64,000 nucleotides of DNA from Ulota crispa (GCA_963920765.1 OY987242.1:28978002-29042001); one strand, 5' to 3'; positions 12,679-25,225 are shown, numbered from the stretch's first letter. A program made the numbers and translations. The notes: a model not told the origin generated them from the sequence alone.

Positions 12679-13587
12679 TTAACTGTTAAAGGCCCAAGCC
12701 CAATTTTTTTGAAAAAACACAAATAAACTACCAGTTTTAGTGTTTTGATCCTAAGACAATTTTTTCAAATGTTTACAAGTTTAATTGTATGATCTTGGGC
12801 ATGCATAGGACTTATGCAAGGAGCCATAGTGAAGTTTTCATGAGGTTTGGATACAAATCAAGAGGTATGAGCATTTGAAGTTGGTGAAAAACAATTTGTT
12901 TGACCTTCGCCAAAAAAATCAGTTCTCTTTGACCACTTGTGGTGGATATTTTTTGTTACATGGGTGTTATAGAGAGTTGACTAACATGCTCTAAATCATG
13001 TTAGGCATAACTCTTCCAACTTTCAAGGTCATCAAAGACAAGGAACACAGCCTACATGGCTTTGCATTGTAAGCGTGTGCTTGAAATTTCCATAACACTG
13101 GGGTTTCTTGCAAACTAAATTTTTGAGGAATAACCTTAAAATACAAAAATCATAATGGTTGATTGAAAGGGTTTAACTTTATTGACAACCACAAAATAAA
13201 ATTGAAAAAATCAAATCTCTAATAGCTATTGCAATTCAAAAGCTAGTGTATTTATCAAATACAAAAATGGATTTATCTAGTACACTATTGCTTTTGGTAT
13301 ACTCTTGTGAAGGGGCATGCCTTCATTGGTTGCCTTTGAGAGAAGTCAAAAAAATTTGGCATGCCTAGCTTGCCTCTTGAACAAAAAAAACAAAAAAAAG
13401 CATGTAAATACAACTATAACTTTTGAATTGTGAATTTGATTTCAATAATAATTGTACTCTTGCGTAGCCCTTACAAAACTCTATTTCAGAAATAAAATTC
13501 AAATAATTTGATAAAAAAATCCAATAGAAAAATCTTGCATAAAATCCATTTTGTCCCCAGTAGGGACAATGGGCTTTTAGGGGTTAA
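12679..13587. mobile_element. TTAA-family element, subfamily J
   Basis: Begins TTAACTGTTAAAGGCCCAAG and ends GGGCTTTTAGGGGTTAA, 909 bp. The interior differs from the hairpin subfamily but matches 23870-24500: both carry 'gttaggcata', 'acaaccacaaa' and 'gccttcattggttgc' in the same order. An extra isolated terminus, ttttaggggttaa, sits between this element and the preceding one. Confidence 0.75.
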
Positions 13588-13856
13588 AAAGTCAAGTATT
13601 GAGATAGCTGTCCTAATACAAAAACTTCAAAAATGATTTTAAACAAAAGTTATCTTATGCTAAAATATATTCAGATGGTTACATATCTAACAATAAATAA
13701 AAGTGGGAACTTGATACAAAAAAAGTACCTCAATGTCTAAGGCACTTGGGAGTTAAAGACACATGTTATGTGGATTAAATCACACTCAATGATTCACTAA
13801 ACTAAATCAATGTATATGAGTTTTCCAATCAACTTATAGTGCCATTAGAAACTGAA

Positions 13857-14111
13857 ACGCATTATTTGTTAATTTGGGAATTTGCTTACAAAGTGGGACT
13901 TTGGGATTTCTGAAGGTTTCAACTAACTTTCAGGAGTACTTCTAAAACCGGTCCACGTGTCCTCACATGAGAGGAGGAATTTGCGAGGGAAAAAATCTGA
14001 GTGGCTCAGACAAAATTTGATACCTTCAAATCTAGTTTAAGGTACCTTTTTGGGTCTAAGGTGGATACAAAATGGTACCTCTGTTTTTCCCAATTTAACA
14101 AATAACGCGTT
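13857..14111. mobile_element. 250 bp MITE of the AACRCCAT family (E1)
   Basis: Left end ACGCATTATTTGTTAATTTG; the right end is its near reverse complement (aaataacgcgtt). The interior contains the family's landmarks in inverse order: cacgtgtcctcac, gaggaggaatttgcgaggg, gtggctcaga and aaggtacctttttgggtct. No clear TSD. Confidence 0.75.
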
Positions 14112-14429
14112 CCGAGTGAAAAGACCCAAGAGCATTCAAGTTCTTCATGTAAGCTAAACATAATACAAATGCTAAATATGGACAATTCATGTAAATGTGG
14201 GCTTTCTATGTCATGAAAGTTACGGGTATGTGCATATTTTTCATTTTAAAATTTGCATGCCTTCTAATATGGACACATTTTTCAATGCTTTGTAAATATG
14301 TCCTAATATTTTGCAAGTACTTTCCAATGTCTTGCAACCAAAAAAAATTTTGAATTATTATTTATGGATTTTAGATAATCCAAATTTAGTTAAACGTGGC
14401 ACAAGTCAAGAATCACTTAAGGAATGAGA

Positions 14430-14705
14430 ACGCCATATTTGTTAAATTGGGAAAATGTTGTTCCCAAATTGAACTTCACCTTAGACCCAAAAAGTTACCT
14501 TAAACCAGATTTGAAGATATCAGATTCAATTTGGGTCACTAAGATTTATTCCTTCTCAAATTCCTCCTCCCAAGTGAGGCCATGTGTACCAAAAAAATGT
14601 TGCTTAAACCTAAAACTGGATCTCAAACTGGATCTAAGGTGATCACCTTAAACCTTCAGAAGTCCCAAATTCGAACATAGTTCCCAAATTAACGAATATG
14701 GCGTT
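14430..14705. mobile_element. 250 bp MITE of the AACRCCAT family (E2)
   Basis: Left end ACGCCATATTTGTTAAATTG, right end its reverse complement (acgaatatggcgtt). Landmarks acccaaaaagttacctt, gccactaagat-like, and ggtgatcacctt are present in direct order, so its internal orientation is opposite to E1, which lies 318 bp upstream. No clear TSD. Confidence 0.8.
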
Positions 14706-17146
14706 TCGAGGTTGCGGGTCGCTCTACCTAGACAAGTACAAAAGAAAACCCGTGCCCTGACCAAAACAAACCAAAAGAAAACCTTGGGTGACACTGTTGT
14801 GCACCTGCATTTGGAGTTGGCCTGGTGGGGGATCTGCATCATATTTTAATATTTTGCAACAGATTGGTGTTTGTTCTGATTGTTCTGATTATGGTGCATA
14901 GCGGCTATAGCTCGTCCGCCAGTGAGGGGATGGTCTCATCAGAGCTTGACTTCGACAAAAAAATGGAGAGTCAAACGAGATTCTGAACGCAAGTCCTAAT
15001 CCCAAGAATACCGAATCTTGTGGTTCCGGAATCTATTTCAAGTGTTCCAGCCGTGTGTTGTTGATCTCTTGTGCGGCCGTCATTTTGACCTCACGATCAC
15101 CTCAAAGTCAATCTCTGAACTTTCTTGCTTCTAGAGTTGTACCTCCATTCTCAATCCCTTCGACTTGGTAGGGACTAGGGACAGATTTTCTTCTCTTCTA
15201 CAACAATTTTATGTATTTATTTGCGTCATCTCTCACCGAGAATAATCTACAGCAACTTCAGTCAGTTCTTAAACTACTACCAAACTAGTTGCAGTTGTGG
15301 GCATTTGTACACGAGCATGTATCAGCATTCGTAGGGCTCCGCGTTCTATTGGCAGAATGCAGAGTGCCCAAACTTGTAACGTTGCTCTAAAATCTAGAAC
15401 CGCTGTAGATTAACGCTAATTTGGTGAAAAGTGCCAACATCCTAAATATCGTCCAAGGTGACGTTTTTTGCAACTAGACTTGCACCGTACGTGCACTGTC
15501 CGAGTCTCTGAGACAATACATTTTCAAAGGAATTGAACTGCATTCGACTCGTTGCGTCACCGGGGACCAGCTGTGAAGGACAATCAATTCTTATTATATA
15601 TAGTGAACGGCCGTAGTAGCTAGCTCACCGGCTAGACTGAGATGATGATGGGGGATTAAACACGCAACTGAAGTCAACGAGCTACTAGAGTTCCTTCCAA
15701 TACAGTTCTGAGGGCGGCAGCTTAGAAGGTGCTAAACTCTGTTCCTCTGGATCTGGTTCTTCTGCAGTACATGTACGGGTTCAGTTTTGGCTTTACTACG
15801 TACCTTTTGCAGATATCGAGGTTGATCAAACCCTTGGAGAAGAGAACCAACCATGCTAAGGTTAGCTGCAGCTTAAAGCGACAAGTTGTACTTCGAAGCA
15901 TCGATTGGTGGACGAGCGAGAGTCAACCTGGTGGTTGTGAATATCTTCGTTCCTAGCTAGCTGTAATCCACATGTCCGTTTCCATGCTCTATTTTATGTG
16001 CTTCGTTTTTAAAGTCTCCTGAAACAATTTGAGTATACCCATGCTTGCAGTAGAACTTGTAGAGCTGAGTAGGAGAATTGGCCGGGCACCATCAGAGTAA
16101 CCTAGATAGACCTGGCATGGCTGTTATCGGAGTGCTTACTGCCTAGTTGTCGTTTGCCAATTTTGTTACATAAAACAAGAGGAAGCATGGTTATTATCTA
16201 ACGGGTGCAGTAAGTACTGCACAGATGGTGGTCCGACTGCCGAGGACAAGCAAGTCACTCCAGATCGATCCATGGTGTCAATAAAGTCATATCCGGACAT
16301 ATGTACTCGTTCCAGTCTTGTATATGGCACTGCTAACAGTGAATGGAGATCAACACATTGGGGGTTTCAAACTTTGACAGTCTGTGATCATATTAGGGAA
16401 TCTCAGAGCTTGACATGCCTAGATTCTTAGAGCCTTTTATATGGTTTCTGATTGAGGAGAATATTGACTCCCAGGGGCTAGCCAGGGCCCTAGGCCTCAT
16501 CAACGTTTCAAAGTACATAACGTTTCAAAGTTAAAAACTTTGTTTATATGGTTCAAACAAGTGGTTGCATGGACACCACAAAGGGCGGCTAGGCTGGGGC
16601 ACAGCAACTGTATAGAAAAAACTTGAGTGCAACACTATAGTCAATGGCCGGGTACTTTAGCTGGCTTTGTCGGCCAATTCTACAAGGCACACTCTAACTT
16701 GTGCAATTGGAAACAGATGAAATCATGTAAATATTTAAATGGCCATGTAACACTGATGGACGGAGTCCGACGGACATATCTTTGTGTGGCCGTATCCTGT
16801 AGAAATGGAAATTAGGGTTTCAGAAGCTGGAAGAAGATTAATAAAAAAATCAAAGCGTGGCCAAAAAGTATGTTTCCAAGGGACATGGCAATTGGCAAAG
16901 ATCTGTACAGGTTGCTTGAACAAAAATCATTGGTTGTTCTATACTTGTGAACGTAACTGAAAATTGCAGATTTGCGTCACTTTGCGTAATGTCACTCGTC
17001 ACTCCTACTAGCAATAGCAAAAAGGACATCTTGCAGTTTTTTTTAAAAGAACGTTTGAACAAGCTAAGGGCCTCTCGTATAGGGCCTATAGGCAATCTCA
17101 CATTTGTGCCACTAATTACTTGGACCCTACCCTTGTTCCTGGTGGT
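14706..17146. other. Less AT-rich single-copy stretch, no gene recognised
   Basis: Composition is visibly less AT-rich than the flanks, and I found no matching copy in the window. The longest forward frames (for example 15729-15956, 75 codons) show no known motif and lack neighbours that would splice to them. A TATA-like sequence (ttattatatatagtg, about 15589-15603) is followed by GC-richer DNA. It may hold a non-coding transcript, decayed gene or distal regulatory DNA; none can be shown. Confidence 0.35.
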
Positions 17147-17914
17147 TTAACCCATGTATGTCCAAGAGGCCCAAAAGTGTCCTCACTTGATTTCACATGT
17201 CTCTTTGAGGTATTGGATTTAATTTTTTAACCTTGCTATAAACTACAACTATCAAGGCTTTCAAGTGATCTGTGCAAGTGGAGTAATGGTAAGGCAAGCC
17301 AAATGTTGTACAAGTGTCTCAAGAGCCTCAATTGGGTAAAACATCATACGAGGCATGGTGACAAGCAACGTCTTACAAGTTGCAACAAGTCAATATCTCT
17401 TGCAAGCTTCCGTGCATGTGCTTTGTGGTAGCAGGAATTTTGCCTCCAAGGGTTCAAGCATGTTCTAGATGCTTCTTATGGCAACCGACACCAATTGTGT
17501 TTGTCATTGTTTTTTGTGCAATAGTAGTTTGAACTTTGAAGCCCTAAAACTTAAAATCCAAAAAAATATAGTCTTTCACAATTTGCAAGTGCGTGCAATT
17601 ACATGTAATCTTGGTACTCACAAAACTTGAAGTGAATCAAGGGCTTGTAGAATTTTGTAAAAATCAAGAAATAGCAACTACCTGCCAAAAATGAGATTTT
17701 GCCATCACATGTTGTTTGGTCAAATGTTATAATCTCTCATCTTTCACGGTCAATTGCTCTCAAACTTTGCAAGTTGTTTTCTAAGTAGGTATTCCACTGT
17801 TTTGAATGGTCACTTTTTCTAGATCATCCAATTGATTGAGATACAATGCATCAAGGTTGTAGGTATCCCAAACCCTTGATTTTGATGGAAATAGCTTCAA
17901 CACTTATGGGTTAA
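17147..17914. mobile_element. TTAA-family element, subfamily I
   Basis: Begins TTAACCCATGTATGTCC and ends CACTTATGGGTTAA, 768 bp with intact TTAA at both edges. The interior is closely related to 21360-22080: both share 'ccttgctataaactacaa', 'gtggagtaatgg' and 'acaagtgtctcaagagcc' in order. No long ORF survives. Confidence 0.7.
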
Positions 17915-17969
17915 AGACTATGAGCACCCTAATAGCTATGGGCACCAACTTTTGGACTAAAAGCACCTA

Positions 17970-18040
17970 ATGCCATATTTGTTAAATTGGGAAAAAGCTT
18001 ACAAAGTGGGACTTTTGAAGGATTCAGTACTGGCCGCAAA
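17970..18040. mobile_element. Truncated AACRCCAT-family MITE
   Basis: Only the left terminus is present (ATGCCATATTTGTTAAATTG), followed by 'gcttacaaagtgggact' as in E1. The matching right terminus was not found, so the copy is incomplete. Confidence 0.55.
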
Positions 18041-18182
18041 GGACCTTTTGCACGTTTAAGGATTAACTCGTAAGCACCAGCAATTGAATCAAGGAAATGA
18101 GGCCAAGAGGGACCATGCTCAAAAACATTGTGCGCCCCCAATTAGGAACTCAGATAGGGGAGGATTCACCATTGAAATAGTA

Positions 18183-18764
18183 CACAGGGAGGTCACTCAA
18201 CGTATCCTTTGGAGGTCACGTGCGATCAAATAAAAATTCCACCCCCTATTTTCTTTTTAATAAAATTTGATTTAGCTCCAAAATTTTGGGTGGTCTCACA
18301 AAATCATTACACCTTTTAGGTGAATTTTTTTTGGATTCAAATAAATTAAACAAGACATCCAAACATACAATTGAAAATTGCACTAAAATGACTGAATTTT
18401 CACTTCAAATATTTATCAAGATTGCATTTGAATGACAACTGTATCCAATTTTTAGTATAGACAAACTATAACCAAGCTTTCAATTTTTGGCAATTTAAAA
18501 ATAATTTAAAAATAAGATTTACTACATGATATAGGGGGTCAAAACTTTTTTATGCTAAACAGTGTATTTGTTTTCTTCCAAAATTTGTAAGTAATTATTT
18601 AGTGTAAAGAAAATTTTCAATAATTCATAATGTAAACTTTCAATATAGAAGAACACACCATGATTTTTTCAAATTATTTAATTGATTTCTTACAATATAA
18701 AGATAGGGGTCAAAGATCTTGATCGCACATGTACCATAAGAAAATGGGGAGTGCACCCCCTGTG
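18183..18764. mobile_element. hAT-like foldback element with 8 bp TSD
   Basis: The left end CACAGGGAGGTCACTC is inverted relative to the right end GAGTGCACCCCCTGTG. The element is flanked by the identical 8 bp AAATAGTA at 18175-18182 and 18765-18772. Self-complementarity extends inward (gtgcgatcaa near 18220; ttgatcgcac near 18718). An 8 bp TSD and CAGGG-type ends are features of the hAT superfamily. Length is 582 bp, with no transposase frame. Confidence 0.75.
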
Positions 18765-18772
18765 AAATAGTA

Positions 18773-19604
18773 AAATGAGTGCTTGATGCACCCAACCAAA
18801 AAAATTCAAATTTTTTGACCGCACCATTTTGTAGATTATAATAGGGTGAATGCATGATTGAGTGGTTCAAAATTGTGACACACTATAAAAAATTGCACAC
18901 ATCCAATTTTCAAATGCCTAAAAGGTACATTGGAAATTTTCAAAAAAGAAAAAAAGGTCCATTGTAGAGACTTAAACTTCATTGTAACTACAACAATGTT
19001 GTTCAATTTCTTTTTTGGCATTTTATGGAGGTGTGGAGGACTTTTGGAAAAAGATGAGTTTGACATTTTTGCTATCTACAAGTTTTTCAAGAATTTTTTA
19101 AAGATGATTTAGTTACCTAAGAGAATACAAAGGACTATGTTTCTAGTAATTATTTGGGTAAAATTTCAAGAAATTATAATCTTGTTTTGTAAATGTGTAT
19201 TGAATATTTGCAAAGGACTTTTTAATGCCTTTTTTAACCTCGGACCTTACAAAGTCTTTTTCTCCTTTGTCTATTGTTTTTTTCCTAATTTTTCTTTCTT
19301 TTCAATTTGAGTACTTTTCTGAGTTCTAGGTGCGCCTCTCACGGTAAGGAATTTTTTAATAATTTTGATTGGTTTAAGTCTAAACCCTGGAACACAGCCT
19401 ACAAATGTAATTTCAAAAAGAACAGATCCGGAAACATTGGGCTGTTGACCAAGTTTATAAGTCCATTGTAGACATGAAGAGGCCACTTAGCCACTTGGTC
19501 ACTTGATGCAATTACAAACTAACACTTGAATCAAAATCCTTAAATCCACTTAAGGGACTTTGAAGACATGGACTTTTGCCAAAAATGAGGCACTCAACCT
19601 TGCA
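18773..19604. other. AT-rich spacer, nothing recognised
   Basis: Short overlapping open frames on both strands (60-76 codons) have low-complexity composition and no motif. No paired termini identified. Confidence 0.4.
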
Positions 19605-20232
19605 TTAACCCATTAGTCAAAGTATAGTTGACTATGTATCAACCGGCCAATTTGGGGGGGGGGGGTCCATGGATGTGGATGCAAAAATTCATGCCTTAGA
19701 GGAGGCTCCTTTTGATGAAATTTAGGGAGGGGTTACAATTTATTGGTATCTTGCTTGCTACCAAATTTGGTGATGTTTTGACATCCACAAGGTGATTTTT
19801 TAGAGGCCCAAAGTTGCAAGGCTTATACGGCACGGCGGATGATAGACAAGGGACAAGTACGGCTCTGACCTCTACAAGGGCACAACTCCCGGTGGTATAG
19901 CTGTAAAACATACCCTTCTCCACTCTAAGGCATGTATGCCAAAACATCCCTACCGGTATGGAACCGGCCATAGCCAACCAGTGGTCTCTGTCCTCACACC
20001 TAAACCCTAAACCACATGAAATGAAACTCTAGTGTGTTGTCATACTTGACTTGCATGATCCAAGCTTGTACAAGTGGTGAAACCCCCATCAACCACTATG
20101 TGGCATGAGAGTAGTACCATAGCCTAAACCAAGTATAGTTTTCCGGGCATTACACTTTTGATTTGGACCAATTTTGTAGAAAGTTTGATTTTGGGAGGCA
20201 ATATTTGCAAAGGTGGGGCGCTCATGGGTTAA
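19605..20232. mobile_element. Probable TTAA-family element
   Basis: Starts TTAACCCATTAGTC and ends CTCATGGGTTAA. The inverted match is short (about 9-10 bp). It shares its right TTAA (20229-20232) with the next element. It contains an 11-base G run near 19655. Support is weaker than for neighbouring copies. Confidence 0.45.
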
Positions 20233-21353
20233 CCCATAAATGCCCAAGGGTGTTTTTCTTGTTTTTGGAAGGCAATTTTGAATTTTTTGAAATGTCCTTG
20301 TGAGATCATTATTAACTCCTAAAGGGCCCTTTGGCTCTAGAAATATGGTACCAAACACAATCACAACCAATATTCAGAAGTTTGAATAAGGTGGAAACTA
20401 AGTGTTACAACCATACATAATGAAGGGTTGTATAATGGTGGGTGCATAAAAAAATTTGGGAAATCCTCAAAGTAGCTCAAATATGTTTGTACATACGGCT
20501 GCAAAGGACTTTTGGGCCGTTTAGGGGTTAAGCATCAAAGCAAAATTGTAACCGTAGAATCTTGAACTTCAAGACTTCTAAATGGAGCTACCCAAAAAAA
20601 TCCAAAATAGGCGTGCAGATTTTAAGATATTTGTGATTGAGAGATGATGAGTATGGAATCTTTTGTTTTTTTTGGAGCCGCCCAAAACTTCTAATGCAAA
20701 TTGGCAATTTTTGGATACAACATTGGGAAACAACCACTTATGATGTTTTAGTGTTTATTATTGTTACTTTAAAACTAATGACTCCCCTTCCAAATCCATG
20801 ACTACGTTTTCACAAATGAGCCTACAACACAATTGTCAAAGCACAATGGCCTAATACAAAGAAATGTTTTAGCTTCAATTATTGACCAAAAATCATTATA
20901 AATGAAAGAAAACTCAATGGTGAATGAATTCTAATTTGTACTACAAAGACATTCCAAGTGAAATTAGTCCCAAAGCACTTTTAGATTTTGGTAGATGACA
21001 AAATTTCAGTATAAGGACCCTTGTTGCCCAAGGGAGTGCCCAAGGGAAATCTTCCATTTTTTCTCTACTTGATGCCTACCTTTTCAACGTGGCAGCATGT
21101 CACATGCTTAGTGACACTAACTTATTCACAACACTATTCATGACACTAAAGATATGCTTGTAGTTTAGCTTTAACCAAAAACAATTGGATTAAGATATGG
21201 AGGAAATTAAAATTGAACGCTTAAGCTAATTTTAGCTTGCAACTTTTCCAAAAAAAGTCTCAAAACAATTAGATCTTTACCTTCCACATGGTTTCAAAGT
21301 TTTCTAAAAAAATTGAATACCAAAATGTGGTGCCTTGGGCATTTAGGGGTTAA
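20229..21353. mobile_element. TTAA-family element with a nested smaller copy
   Basis: The left end TTAACCCATAAATGCCCAAG matches the reverse complement of the right end, TTAACCCCTAAATGCCCAAG. Both edges are intact TTAA. A 220 bp TTAA-bounded element is nested at 20312-20531. The right TTAA is shared with the following subfamily I element. Confidence 0.7.
20312..20531. mobile_element. Small nested TTAA-family element
   Basis: Starts TTAACTCCTAAAGGGCCCTT and ends GGGCCGTTTAGGGGTTAA, 220 bp. It lies inside the 20229-21353 element and is therefore younger than it. Confidence 0.7.
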
Positions 21354-22090
21354 CCCTTGAATGCTCCAAAGGACCAAAATGGTCCTCATACAATTTCACA
21401 TGTCTCTTTGAAGCATTGGATCTAATTTTTGGCCTTGCTATAAACTACAATTATCAAGGCATTCAAGTGGTCCGTGTAAGTGGAGTAATGGCAAGGCAAG
21501 CCAAGTGTCATACAAGTGTCTCAAGAGCCTTGATTGGGTGGAACATCATATGGGGTGAGGTGATAAGCAATGCAACTGGTAAATATCCCTTGCAAGCTTC
21601 CTTATGTATACTTTGTGGTAGTGGTAAATTTGCTGGCAAGGACTCAAGCATGTTCTAAAACTTCATTTTGACAACCCTCACCAATTGTGCCAGTCATCAT
21701 CTTTAGTGCAATAGTAGTTTGAAGCCCTAAAACTTAATATAGAAAGAAGTACAGTCTTTAATAATTTGCAAATGTTTGCATTCACATCTATTCTTGCTAC
21801 TCACAAAAACTAAATGAATCATGGACTTATATAATTTTGTAAAAATCAATAAATAGCAACCACTTACCAAAAAATAAGATGTTGCCATCACATGTTGTTT
21901 GATCAAATTTTATAATCTCCCACCTCCCCTGGTCAATTGTTCCTAAAATTTGCAAGCTATTTTCTAAATTGGTGTTTCGCTATTTTCAGTGGTATTTTTT
22001 TTGTAAATCATCTAATTGATTGAGATACAATACAATGTATCAAAGTTGTAGATCTTCCAAAACCCTAATTTTGGTGAAAATATTTCGGGC
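21350..22090. mobile_element. TTAA-family element, subfamily I (second copy)
   Basis: Starts TTAACCCTTGAATGCTCC. The interior aligns along its length with 17147-17914. The right end reads gcgcttaggggtcc, in which the TTAA has mutated. It abuts the preceding element through a shared TTAA. Confidence 0.65.
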
Positions 22091-22114
22091 GCTTAGGGGT
22101 CCAAAGCAATTCAC

Positions 22115-22141
22115 GCTGTGTTAGCTGTGTTCGCTGTGTTC
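22115..22141. repeat. 9 bp tandem repeat, three units
   Basis: Three copies of gctgtgtt(a/c) in a row, just outside the right end of the preceding element. Confidence 0.7.
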
Positions 22142-22512
22142 AACATCTCAAGCTCCACTAAAACCTCAAAATTTGATCGGTGCAAAGAGCTTAATATTGG
22201 TTAGTACAATTTTTCATCATGTCTCCGTTTCAACTCTCAACTTTCTTTATATTTAGAAGTGTGTGTATGGCAATTGCATGCTACACCCTCTATACTTTAG
22301 GATATCCATTTTGTACTAATCTTGAAATTTTTATTGTGATTTTGACTAGGAAGCTATATTTGATATTGAGCAACTTCTTTCTATCCAAATCAAGTATCAG
22401 TCAATCTCGTATGATTCCTAAACTCTTATGGTATCCGATAAATTGTCAAATCTTGAAGTTTTAAAGCAATTTATGCCCTGCTACATATTTAGTACTTAAT
22501 AGTGTTTAATTT

Positions 22513-22927
22513 GGGAATTGATATGCGTACACACAGGTTTGATATATGCATACCCCCTCGGGTAAATTTTAGACTTTTACCATCAAAAAGTTGAATTTGA
22601 AAATTTTGAATTGAGATTTAAACTTAGAGACCTTGCTTTAGTCTAGGACCATAAAGGAGGTTGCAATTGAACAACACTCAATGAAAATTAAAGCTTAGTT
22701 AGGGGACAAATATTACTCATACTTTTGTTTGTAAAAAAAGTTAAGTTTTTTCATTGAGTGTTGTTTAATTTTGACCCTATTTATGATTTTAGACTAATTC
22801 AAGGTCTTGAAGTCCAAAACTAAATTCAAAATTCTCAAATTCAACCTTTTTTGAAGATAAAAATATAAAGTTTACCCCCAAGGAGGTGTACATATATCAA
22901 ACCCCGGGTGTGCCCATATGAATTCCC
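22513..22927. mobile_element. GGGAATTG foldback MITE (B1)
   Basis: Ends GGGAATTGATATGCGTACAC and gtgtgcccatatgaattccc are inverted. The interior folds back almost completely: the first half (aggttgcaattgaacaacac) pairs with the second half (gtgttgtttaattttgaccc). The flanking 8 bp tttaattt and tcaaattt agree at six positions. Length 415 bp. Confidence 0.8.
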
Positions 22928-23675
22928 TCAAATTTGATTGTAAGGTCTATTTTATAACAAACCTATTTAGAAAAATGATTGGTGCGCCCCTCATAACACC
23001 CATCCAATTTTCAATACATTAATTTAAGTTCTCATGAGTTATTTGAATATTTTTCTTTACTTTGCAGAAAGTGTGACATGTTTTCTCTTTGACGGAAAAG
23101 TTTTTTTTCAAGAAATTGAAGACGCATGTGTATAAGCGATCACTTTTTGAATACACACGATGTACTCACGTAGCCAAAACACAAAAAGGATAAAGAGAAA
23201 TAGAAAACAAAGTTTTGACCTACTCATACTCAGTACAAGAGCAGAGCAGCATTGAGCCTACATGGCAACATTTTATTGGAAGCCCTTCCACCAATAGAGG
23301 TGAGACTTTGCTCAAAGAGTGCACCACAAACGGAGACCCAACTTAGAAGCCAAGTCCCAACTAATTTTTTGCTCAAATTACGCAAGTTAGTTTCTTAGTT
23401 TATGTTTGCCCTTTACAGTCCAAGAAAGTCGAAAGCTTGCGTTGAGTTGGGACTTGCGGACATTGGACCAAGGAGTATTTTTGTCTTTTTTGTTTTGTTT
23501 TGTTTTTTTGTTTTTCTTGATGACGCAATATGCATGCAAGAATGTACGCAAGTAAGGAAAAAATTGGATGAAATCATCCATGAGTCAAGTTCATTCACAA
23601 AGTCTACTATTATTAGTAAGTAATGTTTCTTTGAGAGGGATTTGGCAATTTGAATCATTGTTTCTCCCAAAAAAA
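22928..23675. other. AT-rich spacer, nothing recognised
   Basis: Short frames on both strands around 23400-23720 are mutual antisense shadows and show no motif. Confidence 0.4.
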
Positions 23676-24555
23676 TTAACATCCTAGGGATCAAACCCAT
23701 TTTTTTCTTAAACAACATTCAAAATGCCATTTCTTATCATTTGACCCCAAGATCATCTTCTTTCTATTTTTCACAAATCCAACCATAGGATCTTGCACCT
23801 TATATGGAAGAAGACAAGGTGAAAGTTTTGTACAATTTGAGCATAAACATTTAGAGACACAATCATTTGAAATTTGTACAAATGTTTTTTGACCTTTGCC
23901 CAAAAAAATTAGGTCCCTTTGACCACATATTGTGAACATTTTTTGCACTATAGATGCTAAAAAGATTTGTCCAACATGCTTTAAATCTTGTTAGGCATAT
24001 TTTCACAAGTTTTCATTATGAACAAAGATGTAGAACACAACCCACACGGGCCCACAAATATGTGCTTGAAACTCGCAATACATTAGGGTTTTTGGAGACC
24101 AAATTCCCAAAGAATAGTTTTTTTGAAAATAAAAATCTAATCATCAGAATAGTAAATTTCACCTTAATTGACAACCACAAAGAAAAAAATGAAATGAAGA
24201 TAAATACAATAACTTTCAAAAGGGATAGGTACTAGAGATTTGGTTAAAACAATAATATAATTATCTAATACACTTTTACTTTGACATGAAGGGCCATGCC
24301 TTCATTGGTTGCACTTGAGAAAAATCAAGGGCAATTGCCATGCTTTATCTCCCCCTTGATCAACACTTTCTTCACAACTCCCCCATAACTTTTGAGTGAT
24401 AAGTCTAATTTCAATAAATAAAAAACATAAATGAGCATAGCCCTTGCAATACTTTATCTAAAAAACTCAAAAAAATTGGACAAGAATCCCAATAATATAA
24501 GCATGCCCAAAGTCCATTATAGCACCCGTAGGGATTTTGATCCTTTAGGGGTAAA
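23676..24555. mobile_element. TTAA-family element, subfamily J (second copy)
   Basis: The left end TTAACATCCTAGGGATCAAA is inverted relative to the right end ttgatcctttaggggtaaa (right TTAA decayed). The interior matches 12880-13560, for example 'caacatgctttaaatc' against 'taacatgctctaaatc'. Confidence 0.7.
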
Positions 24556-24605
24556 TGTTAATGTAGTTCTTGTCAAAATGAGGTAAGATTGTGGCAAAAT
24601 TTTGC

Positions 24606-24888
24606 CTACAAAAAGTTCCCTTCGTCATCAGACACTGAGTGAACTGCCCCTTTGTCGTTGCTATGATTGAAAATTGTCATGTTCCTTTGGAAAGTTTGTA
24701 CATTACACCACTCAAGCGTGCCCGAGGCAAAAGAGCAACTGAACGGCAATATCCTGTAAAGGCAATCGCAACAGCGAGTAACTGTTTGATATTTTTCCAG
24801 CTCAGAAGTACCTGAAAGGTGATTTTGCCAGTGAGGAATAACTGAAAGGAGGTTTTTCCAGCAGGGAGTCCCTAAATTGGAAATTCCA
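24606..24888. other. Unassigned stretch with a minus-strand open frame
   Basis: The minus strand is open for 104 codons (24606-24920). The frame has no recognisable domain, its start half lies inside dispersed repeat L, and I do not call it a gene. Confidence 0.25.
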
Positions 24889-24889
24889 A

Positions 24890-25225
24890 AAAGTATTGCA
24901 AGTAAGGTAGGTGCACCCATAAGCGTGGAAATAAGGGTTTTGGAGTAGGTAAAACAATTGCTTAACTTTGAAAAAAATATTGTAAGTTAGGAAATGGAAA
25001 CCAAAAATATTGACATCAATTTCAAGGTTCCAACTGCAAGCATTTGTTCACAAAGATTTTTCAAAGTCCAAAATCACTGAAATTGTAAGAACCATGTGTA
25101 AGAGATGCTAATCACAAGGCTTGTTGGTTTTTAGATAGTGAGATGGGTACTCAAAACCTCATGCTAGTCACCCACAACCATCACTTCATCACCCATAACC
25201 ATCATTCAGCCACCCACAACCATTT
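24890..25225 (+). repeat. Dispersed repeat L, copy 1
   Basis: Matches the reverse complement of 42530-42862. Shared blocks in order include 'cacccataagcgtg', 'ttttggagtagg', 'accaaaaatattgacatca' and 'agtgagatggg', ending in a run of 'cacccacaaccat' motifs. Terminal repeats were not resolved. Confidence 0.7.

Noticed and set aside
18036-18075. Possible extra TTAA-family terminus (cgtttaaggattaac)
   Set aside because: No partner terminus found, and the sequence lies in a truncated MITE.
24606-24920. 104-codon minus-strand frame
   Set aside because: Part of it lies in dispersed repeat L and no family or start signal is recognisable.
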